In this document: positions 1-6,753 of the stretch, piece by piece | Layout: every line of letters starts with the position of its first letter | How positions within the stretch are numbered: position 1 is the first letter of the stretch | Assembly (NCBI GenBank): GCA_005791855.1 | Contig: SXUH01000067.1 | Location: 1 to 13,844 of the forward strand | Source of the DNA: Bdellovibrionales bacterium | GTDB lineage: Bacteria; Bdellovibrionota; Bacteriovoracia; Bacteriovoracales; Bacteriovoracaceae | Length of the DNA stretch: 13,844 nt | Direction of reading: 5' to 3' | The notes under the pieces: model-generated | Told to the model about the DNA's origin: nothing | The model's input: the letters and a program-made list of their open reading frames with translations, nothing else | Databases searched by the model: none | Program-made: the position numbers and the translations under genes

Positions 1-289
1 AAGCGGAGTTGAGCAGGACCGAAACGTGGTTCAGGCCGAGGGCGACCATCTCCGGGGAGAATCCGGTGAGGCCGGGGAGCCGCTCCTGGGCTTCCTTCCG
101 AGCGGGGAACTCCGGATCCGACCAGTCCTGGGCCAGCTGGTCGAAGAGCTGGTAGACGAGCTCCAGCGGATGTGCCGCCGTCTCTTCCTGCCGAGCTTCC
201 GCCTTCTCGCAGATCTCGTGCACGGCGGGAGCCGTGAGCTTCCCGTCGATCTGGTAGAATTCTCCGAAGAGGTATCTGGTCTTCTTCAT
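1..289 (-). CDS. luxC: LuxC-type acyl-protein/acyl-CoA reductase (N-terminal 96 residues; cut by window edge)
   Basis: This is the N-terminal fragment of a LuxC-family acyl reductase, the NADPH-dependent enzyme that reduces a LuxE-bound or CoA-bound acyl group to a fatty aldehyde. It starts MKKTRYLFGEFYQIDG and stays open to the left edge. Residues about 43-95 follow the LuxC N-terminal pattern as I remember it: a hydrophobic helix (LVYQLFDQLAQDW), an acidic step, a basic stretch (PARKEAQERL), then TGFSPEMV, which matches the TGYSEEM-type segment of Vibrio LuxC. The catalytic Cys and cofactor domain lie outside the window. The ATG (289-287) overlaps the luxE stop as ATGA, and an AAGG Shine-Dalgarno lies 7 nt upstream inside luxE. 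Being next to luxE, its usual partner, strongly supports the call. It is the fifth and last visible gene of the minus-strand operon; whether more genes follow to the left cannot be seen. Confidence 0.85.
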   Translation of the reverse strand, partial: MKKTRYLFGEFYQIDGKLTAPAVHEICEKAEARQEETAAHPLELVYQLFDQLAQDWSDPEFPARKEAQERLPGLTGFSPEMVALGLNHVSVLLNSA

Positions 290-1416
290 GTCTGGGCCTT
301 CTTCTTTAGGATGTCCTCCGCGTGGAGGGCACAGCCTTTGTGTTTCGAGATCCCCGCGCGACCGAGGATCGTAAAGATTGGTGAGTTCTTACCGCAGGGA
401 CACGGCTCCTCGGAGATGACGGCCCAGTCCGTGGAGAGGACGGCGAGGGTCGGCATCATGGCGTTGAAGGGTGTGAGGAGTTCGAGGACTCCGCGTTCCC
501 CCGGGGCGGTGGGCTCCATCGTGACCGGATCCCGGGTGATGAGACGGTTGAACACCGGAACGTGGAACCGGTGAGCTTCGCACTCGTAGTAGGGAGCGCT
601 GTGCTCCGCCAGGCCATAGGCGTCCCGGACCCGGCTCGCCGGGAGGCCGAGCTTCTCGCCGCAGAGGGCGCGGAACTCTTCCTTGGTCGTCTTCTTATCC
701 TCGCTCGCCTTCCAGCCACCGCTGTAGATGAGGAGGCTCTCGGGATCGAGCCGGTACCGCCGCTCGCCGAGGTAGCTTAGGAAGTCGTGGAGGAACGCCG
801 GCATTCCGAGGAAGCGGACGGGCCCTCCTTCCAGGGCGAAGGCGTCGAGCGCCCGGAGGGTCCTCTCCTTGTCGAAGAACCACTCGCCCTTCTCGTCTTT
901 CCGGATGGCGTATTCGACCCGCTTCACCGGAGCGAAGCGGAGCTGGTTGTTCTGCGAGTAGGCCGTCCCGAGGTCGCCCGCCTCCCGGGGATCGTAGTTG
1001 AAGAGCAGGTAGTTCGTCGGCCGCGCGGAGGTGAGGCCCTCCTCCTCCAGGAGGCCGTCGAGCATCCGCTGGACGCGGTCGAGGCTTCCCTGGTCGAACC
1101 AGACCTGAGTCTTCTGGCCGGAGGTTCCGGACGAGGTGAGCTTGAGGACGGCCCGGTCCTCCGGCTGGGAGGTCAGGAGGTGGTACTTCATCGCCGTGAC
1201 TCCGACGTACGGGATCCGGGAGAGGTCCGCCACCGAACGGAGCGTCTCCGGACGGAAACCTTTCTTTTCGTAGAGCCGGCGGAGCTCGGGCGAGTTCTGG
1301 GAATGGAAGAGGGCCATCTCCCGACAGGCGTCGACGAAGAGCTGGTTCTTCTTCTCGTCCCAGCTGAGGGGGGCCTTCACGGAGCAGATCTGTTCGGCGT
1401 TGGGGAATGTGGTCAT
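286..1416 (-). CDS. luxE: LuxE-type acyl-protein synthetase (fatty acid activating subunit)
   Basis: A 376-residue LuxE-family acyl-protein synthetase, close to the roughly 370-380 residues of luminous Vibrionaceae LuxE. In that family the enzyme adenylates a fatty acid, takes it onto a C-terminal cysteine as a thioester and passes it to LuxC for reduction to aldehyde. Visible motifs: the phosphate-binding loop TSSGTSGQKTQ (94-104), YSGGWK (231-236), the adenylate-forming DAYGLAEH (265-272), a CPCG pair (339-342), LGRAG (351-355) and KGCALHAED (360-368). Cys362 sits where LuxE's acyl-accepting cysteine is known (about residue 364), so acyl transfer is probably retained (inference). The ATG overlaps the upstream gene's stop as ATGA, and an AAAGGA lies about 10 nt before it. 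The end overlaps luxC by 4 nt. No luxAB or luxD homologue is in view, so bioluminescence cannot be claimed; the aldehyde may serve lipid or secondary metabolism. Confidence 0.93.
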   Translation of the reverse strand: MTTFPNAEQICSVKAPLSWDEKKNQLFVDACREMALFHSQNSPELRRLYEKKGFRPETLRSVADLSRIPYVGVTAMKYHLLTSQPEDRAVLKLTSSGTSGQKTQVWFDQGSLDRVQRMLDGLLEEEGLTSARPTNYLLFNYDPREAGDLGTAYSQNNQLRFAPVKRVEYAIRKDEKGEWFFDKERTLRALDAFALEGGPVRFLGMPAFLHDFLSYLGERRYRLDPESLLIYSGGWKASEDKKTTKEEFRALCGEKLGLPASRVRDAYGLAEHSAPYYECEAHRFHVPVFNRLITRDPVTMEPTAPGERGVLELLTPFNAMMPTLAVLSTDWAVISEEPCPCGKNSPIFTILGRAGISKHKGCALHAEDILKKKAQT

Positions 1417-2849
1417 ATGAGAGAGTTCCTTTCGTGGTCTGATCTAACGAGCTGGAGCAACTGGTTGGCCTGGGCTCCGTGGATCTTGATGTTCTCCCAG
1501 GAGACCCGGGTGGGGCCGAGGCACTGGAGCCGGAGCGCTAACCGGCCAGTGTGGCGGTACGGGATGAGCCCTGCGAGGAAGAAGCCTGCTCGGCAGAGAC
1601 GTTCGTAGGCACTCCCGAGGCCCGGTTGGTCCAGCGGAACGTCCACCGCGCCGTAGAGGTTCCCGAGGCGGATGTAGTACTTCCAGTCGTCGATGAGGCT
1701 CGTGACCGCGTCGAGCCCCGGGGCTTCGAGGTCGAAGAAGACGGACTTCTGGATCGAGTCGAGCTTGGTCTGGTAGGATCCGGTTCGGGGGATGGAGGAG
1801 AACCTCGAGGACGGAACCCAGCGAACGCCCAGGGGGGTCAGGAGGAAGTCCAGGGCTTCGCCGAGGTTCGGCGGAAGGGTCACGGTCTCACCGAAAGGAT
1901 GGGGAACCCCGAGCCGCACGGCCATGAGGATGGAGTACCGATCCATGTCCTCGGCGTCGGTGCCGATGCCGAGCTTCTTCAGGCTCGCCTGCGTGGTGGA
2001 CCCCTGGACCCCGACGTTCAGGCACATCACGCACGCCGGGTAGTTGAACACTTCCCTCTGGCTGATGAGGTGGTTCGTCACCATGTCGAAGATGCAGTAG
2101 TCCATCGGCGTCCGGGAGATGAGGTCCATGGATTCCGACAGGAGTCGTTTGAAGAGGCCCTTCGATTTCAGACCCGGGTCCACCACTCCGAGGCCCAGGT
2201 CGTAGACCACGGGCGAGGTGTTGAACCTCACGAGGGCGACGTGGCCCACGTGCCTTCCCGCGGGGGAGCTTGCGACCAGCGAGATCATGTCCTGAGCTTC
2301 GAGCTTCCGGCGGATCTTCTCCGGGAAGTAGACCCAGTCGTTGATGTACCTGTAGCCGTAGACGCGGAAGAAGAGCTTCGCGAGCTCGTCGACTTCGAGA
2401 ACCCCCATCAGACGGACCTCGATCTCCTCCGGGTTCGTCTCCGGGAGCGGAGCTTCGAGGTCCGGGTGCTCCGTCGGATCGATGGGAAGGACGGAGACGA
2501 AGGCTTGGCCCTGCGGACCCAGGTTCACGAACTCGAAAGTATCCTCCGAGTCGATGGCCACGTCGGTGCTCCGGAGGTCTCGCTCGAAGATCGGGAGGCC
2601 TCGGTTCAGGAACTTGAGGGAGAGGCTCGCGCCGTCGGTCCGGAGCTCGAGCTCGATCGGGACCTCCCGGGACGTGCTCCGGGAATTTGTGATGATGAGG
2701 TTGAGGATCGTTTCGGTGAACTGCTCCAGTCGCCGGACCTTCTCCGACGGAAGCCGGAGGGCGTCTCCGTAGGAACGGACGAAGGCCTTCGACGGTTTGA
2801 CGAACCGGAGGTCCTGGGGGATCTGGAGGTGCGCCGGGAGGCAACTCAT
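1413..2849 (-). CDS. Fusion of degenerate HATPase (anti-sigma-like) domain and GNAT acyltransferase domain
   Basis: A 478-residue cytoplasmic protein with no signal peptide or membrane segment. Residues about 15-125 resemble the RsbW-like histidine-kinase-type ATPase fold: an N-box-like E46-T-I-L-N50, then LNRGLPIF (81-88) where a DxGxG loop is expected, and NLGPQGQAF (109-117) as a G2-like loop. The G1 aspartate is replaced by Asn, so ATP binding is uncertain. Residues about 145-310 look like a GNAT N-acyltransferase, with LGLGVVDPGLKSKGLFKRLL (218-237) as the acetyl-CoA-binding strand and pyrophosphate loop. Residues 310-478 match nothing I recognise. The start was set at ATG 2849 because it forms an ATGA overlap with the upstream ligase gene and has AAGGA 6 nt away; the longer reading to 3248 gives Arg/Pro-rich out-of-frame sequence. 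Its stop overlaps luxE by 4 nt. It may transfer an acyl group or regulate the pathway; the substrate is unknown. Confidence 0.7.
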   Translation of the reverse strand: MSCLPAHLQIPQDLRFVKPSKAFVRSYGDALRLPSEKVRRLEQFTETILNLIITNSRSTSREVPIELELRTDGASLSLKFLNRGLPIFERDLRSTDVAIDSEDTFEFVNLGPQGQAFVSVLPIDPTEHPDLEAPLPETNPEEIEVRLMGVLEVDELAKLFFRVYGYRYINDWVYFPEKIRRKLEAQDMISLVASSPAGRHVGHVALVRFNTSPVVYDLGLGVVDPGLKSKGLFKRLLSESMDLISRTPMDYCIFDMVTNHLISQREVFNYPACVMCLNVGVQGSTTQASLKKLGIGTDAEDMDRYSILMAVRLGVPHPFGETVTLPPNLGEALDFLLTPLGVRWVPSSRFSSIPRTGSYQTKLDSIQKSVFFDLEAPGLDAVTSLIDDWKYYIRLGNLYGAVDVPLDQPGLGSAYERLCRAGFFLAGLIPYRHTGRLALRLQCLGPTRVSWENIKIHGAQANQLLQLVRSDHERNSLI

Positions 2850-4186
2850 ACGACGTCCTTGACCCGGATGAGCTTTCCGGTCCGGGAGTTCCGTTCCAGG
2901 GTTCCCAGGGGAAGGATGTCCACGGCCAGGGGCCAGACCGATCCCTTCTTCACGAACTCCCGGAAGGACGGACGCAGAGAGAGGAATTCTTGCTCGAAGT
3001 TCTCCGCGAGGCCCGCGAAGTTCTCGGCGGGGGCCGGGGACTCGATGCGGATGACGAGCCGGTCCTTCCCCTCTTCCCGGCGCTTCTCCATCTGGATCGA
3101 CCCCGAGAGCCCGGGGATCTTCAGCGCGACTTCCTGGACTCCATTGTAGTCGACGGAGTCGTAGCCGATCCGAAGCACGTCGTCTCCTCTCCCGAGGAGC
3201 TCGAACCGTCTGGTCTTCCGGCCACAGGCACACTCGCCGCCGAGCCACCGGGCCTTGTCTCCGACGCGGTAGCGGATCACCGGCGTGAGGAAGCGAACCA
3301 GCGGAGTGGCGTAGAGCATCCCGACCTCTCCGAGGTTACAGTGGCGGGTCTCGTCTTCGTTGAAGATCTCGCTGTAGCACTGGTCCTCGTGGGCGTGGAA
3401 GACCCCGGCGGGGGTCTCCGTGCACTGGTAGCCGATGTACCAGGTGTCGACGGTGCCGTACCCCGGGGCGAGGATGGTCTTCACTCCGAACTTCTCCCGG
3501 AGCTCTTTCCGGTCGGCTTCGTAGAGGTGTTCCCCGCCGTAGTAGACTTTTTCGACGCCGAACCCGGTGGCCAGGTGATGGCCCTGGGCTTCGATCTCCC
3601 GGAGCGTGTTGAGGACGACGGAGGCGATCCCGGAGAAGCAGTTTATCTTGAAGAGGTTCGCCACGTTGTAGACGAAGTCCGACGGCGTGTGGTTCGAGAA
3701 CGGGAAGTTCATGTTTCCGTACTGCTGGAGCATCCGGTTCATGTGGATGAAGGTCATGTAGAGGCCGCCGACGGCCCAGAAGTTCCCGACCCGGTCCGAC
3801 GGGAGGAGGCCCGTGGCGTAGAAGCCGCGGCCGTTGAGCTGGTTGATCTCTTCGAGCTCGGTGTGGGTGAAGAGCGTGGTCTTCGGCACGCCGGTGGTGC
3901 CGCCGCTCTGGAAGACGGTGAAGCCGGTGCTCTCCGAAGTGAGGAGGGACCGGCCCCCCGGCGGGACGGCGGTCCGGAGGTCGCTCGCTCCCATGGTGGG
4001 GACGTTCGAGAGCGGGTGCTCGGCCCCGGCGTCGTACCCCCCGAGGCGCTCGCCGTAGAAGGGAGCCTTCGCCCGCGAGTGGGCTACGAGGTCCGCGAGG
4101 CGCTTCCTCCAGAACACGGTCCGCCGGTCGTCGTCGAAGGCCTCGAACTCGTGGAAGAATGGCCCGTGGGCCTTTTCGTACATCAT
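2846..4186 (-). CDS. PaaK-like adenylate-forming ligase (phenylacetate-CoA ligase family)
   Basis: A 446-residue member of the ANL superfamily nearest to phenylacetate-CoA ligase (PaaK, usually about 430-440 residues). These enzymes adenylate a carboxylic acid and pass it to CoA or a carrier thiol. Motifs in order: FQSGGTTGVPKTT phosphate loop (92-104), YYGGEHL (215-221), GYGTVD (242-247), RYRVGDKARW (305-314) with Asp310 in the ribose-binding position, Cys319/Cys321/CGR, the hinge LGRGDDVLRI (331-340), and a C-terminal RTGKLIRVKD (435-444) with the likely catalytic lysine. All expected motifs are present, so it is probably active; the acid substrate cannot be read from sequence. The start is ATGATG; either Met is possible and neither has a good Shine-Dalgarno, but the upstream stop is only 3 nt away, which suggests coupled translation. 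The end overlaps the HATPase-GNAT gene by ATGA. A second acid-activating enzyme beside LuxE suggests two acyl substrates. Confidence 0.85.
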   Translation of the reverse strand: MMYEKAHGPFFHEFEAFDDDRRTVFWRKRLADLVAHSRAKAPFYGERLGGYDAGAEHPLSNVPTMGASDLRTAVPPGGRSLLTSESTGFTVFQSGGTTGVPKTTLFTHTELEEINQLNGRGFYATGLLPSDRVGNFWAVGGLYMTFIHMNRMLQQYGNMNFPFSNHTPSDFVYNVANLFKINCFSGIASVVLNTLREIEAQGHHLATGFGVEKVYYGGEHLYEADRKELREKFGVKTILAPGYGTVDTWYIGYQCTETPAGVFHAHEDQCYSEIFNEDETRHCNLGEVGMLYATPLVRFLTPVIRYRVGDKARWLGGECACGRKTRRFELLGRGDDVLRIGYDSVDYNGVQEVALKIPGLSGSIQMEKRREEGKDRLVIRIESPAPAENFAGLAENFEQEFLSLRPSFREFVKKGSVWPLAVDILPLGTLERNSRTGKLIRVKDVV

Positions 4187-4189
4187 ACG

Positions 4190-5110
4190 TTACCGCAGGA
4201 GCTCGTTGAGGTTGAAGCTTCCGCCGCCGCCGGCACCAAGGGACAGCTGCCGGGCCTCGCTGGAGTTGGCCTTGAAGGCAGGCCGCGGGTTGCGACCGAG
4301 CAGGGTCCCCATGAGATCTTCGAAGTAGTTCTTGTACGGGATGACGTCGGCGCCGACGCGGATCTCTTCGAAGTTAAACCGCGACGCCTCCGGCTCGAGG
4401 ACGGAGGAGAAGTACTTGACCTTCGCCGGCAGGGCCACGGAGTAGATCCGCTCGACTCCCGGGACCGGGATCGCCACGATCCCTTCTGCCCTCCGGAGGT
4501 CCGGATTGAAGTTGAGTTCGATGAGGGCCGCGCCGGTTTCCTCCGGGATGGGTCTTGCGAAGGTCAGGTCCGGAAGGACGGCGTCGGCGTCGGTGATGTA
4601 GAGCTTCGCCCGGTTGGACCGGTCCCAGACGGACTTCACGTACCGGATCCAGTCGCGCATCCGCAGGACGCGGTTTACGATCGGGTCGATGGCGTACCAG
4701 TCATCCGTTCCCTTGACCAGGGTGGTGACGTGGAACCGCCACTCCGGCTGGCTCGTCGACCGGAGGTCGCCGACGATGAAGAGCTTCTTTATGCTCGCAG
4801 TTGCGAGCCCGAGCTTGCGAGCTTCGAGGTGCGCGGTCATGGCCCGGCCGAAGCAGTAGCCGATGGCGCCCGCCGGAGTGTCGTACTTCCGGATGTTCGC
4901 CGGGGTCGTCGCCGCGACCGGATTGTTGGCGGTGGCGAAGAAGAGCGCTTCGAGCTGAGGCCTCTGGAGCGCCTGGAGCGTCTGCGGCGCGGTCTCGGTG
5001 ATGACCCGGTACCGGGCGAGCACGTGCCGGTCATCCTGGAGGCCTTGGTTCTGGCCGAAGGAGAAAGCTGCGAAGGTTATTGAGATCAGCGAAAGAAGAA
5101 TTCTTTTCAT
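4190..5110 (-). CDS. Secreted protein-glutaminase-like (transglutaminase-fold) Cys-His-Asp enzyme
   Basis: A 306-residue exported protein and the first gene of the minus-strand operon. The N-terminus MKRILLSLISITFAAFSFGQ is a signal peptide, with cleavage probably near residues 19-20. The core (about 75-150) has the order expected of the protein-glutamine glutaminase/papain-like fold: Cys86 in AIGYCFGRAM at the start of a helix, His127 in WRFHVTTLV, and Asp142 in WYAIDPIVNR. Spacing and context (small residue before Cys, HV followed by hydrophobics, IDP) match bacterial protein glutaminases, which deamidate Gln side chains in proteins. The substrate is unknown, and a cross-linking or peptidase role is possible. 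The C-terminal 150 residues are not recognised and end with a glycine run near 292-297. ATG 5110 has AGGA 6 nt upstream. Nothing else in this operon looks secreted, so its link to the acyl-reductase genes is unclear. Confidence 0.72.
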   Translation of the reverse strand: MKRILLSLISITFAAFSFGQNQGLQDDRHVLARYRVITETAPQTLQALQRPQLEALFFATANNPVAATTPANIRKYDTPAGAIGYCFGRAMTAHLEARKLGLATASIKKLFIVGDLRSTSQPEWRFHVTTLVKGTDDWYAIDPIVNRVLRMRDWIRYVKSVWDRSNRAKLYITDADAVLPDLTFARPIPEETGAALIELNFNPDLRRAEGIVAIPVPGVERIYSVALPAKVKYFSSVLEPEASRFNFEEIRVGADVIPYKNYFEDLMGTLLGRNPRPAFKANSSEARQLSLGAGGGGSFNLNELLR

Positions 5111-5207
5111 GTCCGTTCCTAAGTTCTATTGGGTGGTTAGATGATGGCCTGCTTGAGTAGCACGTTTATCCGGGAGCATGAAGGTCAGTGAAAGTTTTAC
5201 CATCTCC

Positions 5208-5236
5208 TTTAAATAGAATCCCCGAGGAGATATAGA
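5208..5236 (+). promoter_or_regulatory. Candidate sigma-70-type promoter of the small secreted protein
   Basis: A -35-like TTTAAA (5208-5213), a 17-bp spacer and a -10-like TATAGA (5231-5236) lie just before the leader of the 5267 gene. The stretch is visibly AT-rich compared with its flanks. The match to consensus is moderate (four of six in the -35). No equally good site was found for the divergent operon starting at 5110. Confidence 0.25.
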
Positions 5237-5266
5237 GTCCGCACAACACCTCTCAGGAGCCACAGC

Positions 5267-5596
5267 TTGAAAAACTTTTTAACGAATCTTAAGGTCCTTG
5301 CCCTCGTGGGTATCATGTCCGCCGTTGCGACGGCAGCCCAGGCGAACGACGGAGCTCAAGAGCTCTGCGAGACTGAAGCGATCGAAGCCGCCCAGGCCGC
5401 CACGGGAAATGCCGCTGCCTGCCAGGTAGTGTCCGCGCATCTGACGGCTGCGATCCGAAACACTGCCGCCTTCCGAGTCCGTCTCGGCTGTCCGATCCCA
5501 GTTTTCCACTTCGACGTGACCACACGGCTCCAGCAGGTGCGAGGAGTGGTCGTGTGCAAGGCCACCAAGGTCGAGTGGGCCAAGGACATGTACTAG
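5267..5596 (+). CDS. Small secreted four-cysteine protein, function unknown
   Basis: A 109-residue protein read from a TTG start. The start is supported by AGGAG at 5255-5259 (7-nt spacer) and by the signal peptide that begins exactly there: MKNFLTNLKV, then a hydrophobic stretch (LALVGIMSAVATAA) and a cleavage site AQA-ND after residue 26. The mature part is about 83 residues with four cysteines (Cys34, Cys52, Cys75, Cys97), suggesting two disulfides in the periplasm or outside the cell. No family is recognised. It is monocistronic: the operon at 5110 diverges from it and the peroxidase gene converges on it about 50 bp downstream. The UUG start suggests modest translation. Codon use and the clear secretion signal argue that it is real; several antisense frames over it lack such features. 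Confidence 0.7.
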   Translation: MKNFLTNLKVLALVGIMSAVATAAQANDGAQELCETEAIEAAQAATGNAAACQVVSAHLTAAIRNTAAFRVRLGCPIPVFHFDVTTRLQQVRGVVVCKATKVEWAKDMY

Positions 5597-5605
5597 GAAA
5601 GGACG

Positions 5606-5630
5606 CCCTCCGAGCGCAGGGCCCGGAGGG
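5606..5630. terminator. Hairpin between convergent genes (possible terminator)
   Basis: CCCTCCG (5606-5612) pairs perfectly with CGGAGGG (5624-5630) around an 11-nt loop, 10 bp after the stop of the small secreted protein. There is no following T-run, so it is not a textbook intrinsic terminator, but its placement between convergent stops fits transcription termination or mRNA 3'-end protection. Confidence 0.4.
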
Positions 5631-5640
5631 ACTTAAGCCT

Positions 5641-5657
5641 CGGAGCCTACGGCTCCG
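5641..5657. terminator. Hairpin overlapping the 3' end of the peroxidase gene (possible bidirectional terminator)
   Basis: CGGAGCC (5641-5647) and GGCTCCG (5651-5657) form a 7-bp GC-rich stem with a 3-nt loop. The peroxidase stop codon (TAG on the minus strand, 5649-5647) falls in the loop/stem junction, so one arm also encodes its last residues. No T-run follows on either strand. Confidence 0.45.
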
Positions 5658-6678
5658 GAGTTAGACTCATGTTCACCGTGTTCGGAAGCTGGGGCATCTG
5701 CTGCTTCGGGAACTCTCCGGTCAGGGAGTTCAGGAACGCCACGATGTCGGCGACCTGGTTCTCCTTGAGGTCCATGTCGAGCTGGGTCTTCGCCATGACT
5801 CGCACGGCTTCGTCCAGCGTCTTCACCTTCCCGTTGTGGAAGTACGGAGCGGTGATGGCGACGTTCCTCCAGGTCGGGACTCTCCACTTGTTCTTGTCCT
5901 CGGCCTTCTTCGTCACCTCGTAGCGACCGAGGTCCGCCGTGATGTCGTAGAGCTTGTCGTACTTCGAGCCGGGGATCTGCGGGAACGGCTGGTAGTTCCC
6001 CTCGCCCATCTTGAAGCCTTCTCCGCTGAAGTTCTCGCCGGTGTGGCAGGAGGTGCAGCCGATCTCATCCACGAGCTTCATCCCCCGGAGCTCCTGAGCG
6101 TTCAGAGCCTTCTTGTCGCCCTTCATGTACTTGTCGAACGGCGAGTTCGGCGTGATGAGCGTGCGCTCGTAGGACGCGAGGGCCTTGGCCATGGTGTCGA
6201 TGGTGATGCGCTTCTCCTTCGGAAACGCCTTCTTGAAGGCTTCGACGTAGCCGGGGATCTTCTTCAACCGTTCGATGGTGAAGTCGTGCGAGGTCATCCC
6301 CATCTCCACGCCGTTGATGAGGGGCCCCTTCGCCTGCTCCTCGAGGGAGGGTGCGCGGCCGTCCCAGAACTGCACGGTCTGGAAGGCTGCGTTCCACACC
6401 GTCGGAGACCCTCGGCCTCCTCGCTGTCCGTGGATCCCCACGCCCACGGGCCTCCCGTCGCCGCCGTGGAACATGACGTTGTGGCAGGAGTTACAGGAGA
6501 TGGTTCCGTCGATGGAGAGCCGCGGATCGAACCACAGCATCTTCCCGAGCTCGACCTTCTCCGGAGTCATCGGATTATCCGCCGGTGTCGGAACCTTGTC
6601 CGGGAGCGCTTTGAACTCCGCGCGGGCGGTGACCGTGAACAGGACCGTCAGGGTAAATAAGATTTTTCTTAGGTGCAT
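5647..6678 (-). CDS. Di-haem cytochrome c peroxidase (CcpA/MauG family), periplasmic
   Basis: A 343-residue periplasmic enzyme of the bacterial di-haem peroxidase family, which reduces hydrogen peroxide to water with electrons from cytochrome c or a cupredoxin. It has a signal peptide (MHLRKILFTLTVLFTVTARA, about residues 1-20) and two haem-binding motifs, CNSCH (62-66) and CTSCH (208-212). Between them lie SPTVWNAAFQ, the QFWDGRAPSLEEQAKGP segment containing the inter-haem Trp105, and VEM with the conserved acid Glu125. His83 in GIHG is in the place of the distal His of the peroxidatic haem, and Met295 in VRVMAKTQL is the likely ligand of the electron-transfer haem. Length and order are those of classical CcpA rather than MauG (inference). 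The ATG has AGGGG 6 nt upstream. The gene is single, divergent from ppsR, with an AT-rich 75-bp gap between them. Confidence 0.95.
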   Translation of the reverse strand: MHLRKILFTLTVLFTVTARAEFKALPDKVPTPADNPMTPEKVELGKMLWFDPRLSIDGTISCNSCHNVMFHGGDGRPVGVGIHGQRGGRGSPTVWNAAFQTVQFWDGRAPSLEEQAKGPLINGVEMGMTSHDFTIERLKKIPGYVEAFKKAFPKEKRITIDTMAKALASYERTLITPNSPFDKYMKGDKKALNAQELRGMKLVDEIGCTSCHTGENFSGEGFKMGEGNYQPFPQIPGSKYDKLYDITADLGRYEVTKKAEDKNKWRVPTWRNVAITAPYFHNGKVKTLDEAVRVMAKTQLDMDLKENQVADIVAFLNSLTGEFPKQQMPQLPNTVNMSLTPEP

Positions 6679-6753
6679 TTGAGTCCCCTCTTGAGTAAAA
6701 TAAGTACTGATAGTTTAGCGAATCAAAAAATAAACCAGCAACCTTTTAAAATT

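Noticed and set aside
1..1416. A bioluminescence (lux) operon
   Set aside because: Only LuxE and the start of LuxC are visible; no luciferase subunits or LuxD are present in the window, so light production cannot be claimed.
1551..3149. Plus-strand open frame of 532 codons opposite the HATPase-GNAT gene
   Set aside because: No family resemblance, biased composition, and it spans the junction of two overlapping minus-strand genes.
2850..3248. 133-residue N-terminal extension of the HATPase-GNAT protein
   Set aside because: The extension is Arg/Pro-rich off-frame sequence of the ligase gene; the ATG at 2849 has a good ribosome-binding site and the ATGA overlap.
2990..5083. Very long plus-strand open frame (697 codons) opposite the ligase and the secreted enzyme
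   Set aside because: Antisense shadow of two genes with clear motifs; the translation is rich in Glu, Val, Gly, Arg and Asp with no domain. It is open because G/C-ending codons on the other strand remove stops.
6673..6753. GTG start adding 27 residues to PpsR
   Set aside because: It would overlap the divergent peroxidase start; the added residues are AT-rich and unlike the DUF299 N-terminus.
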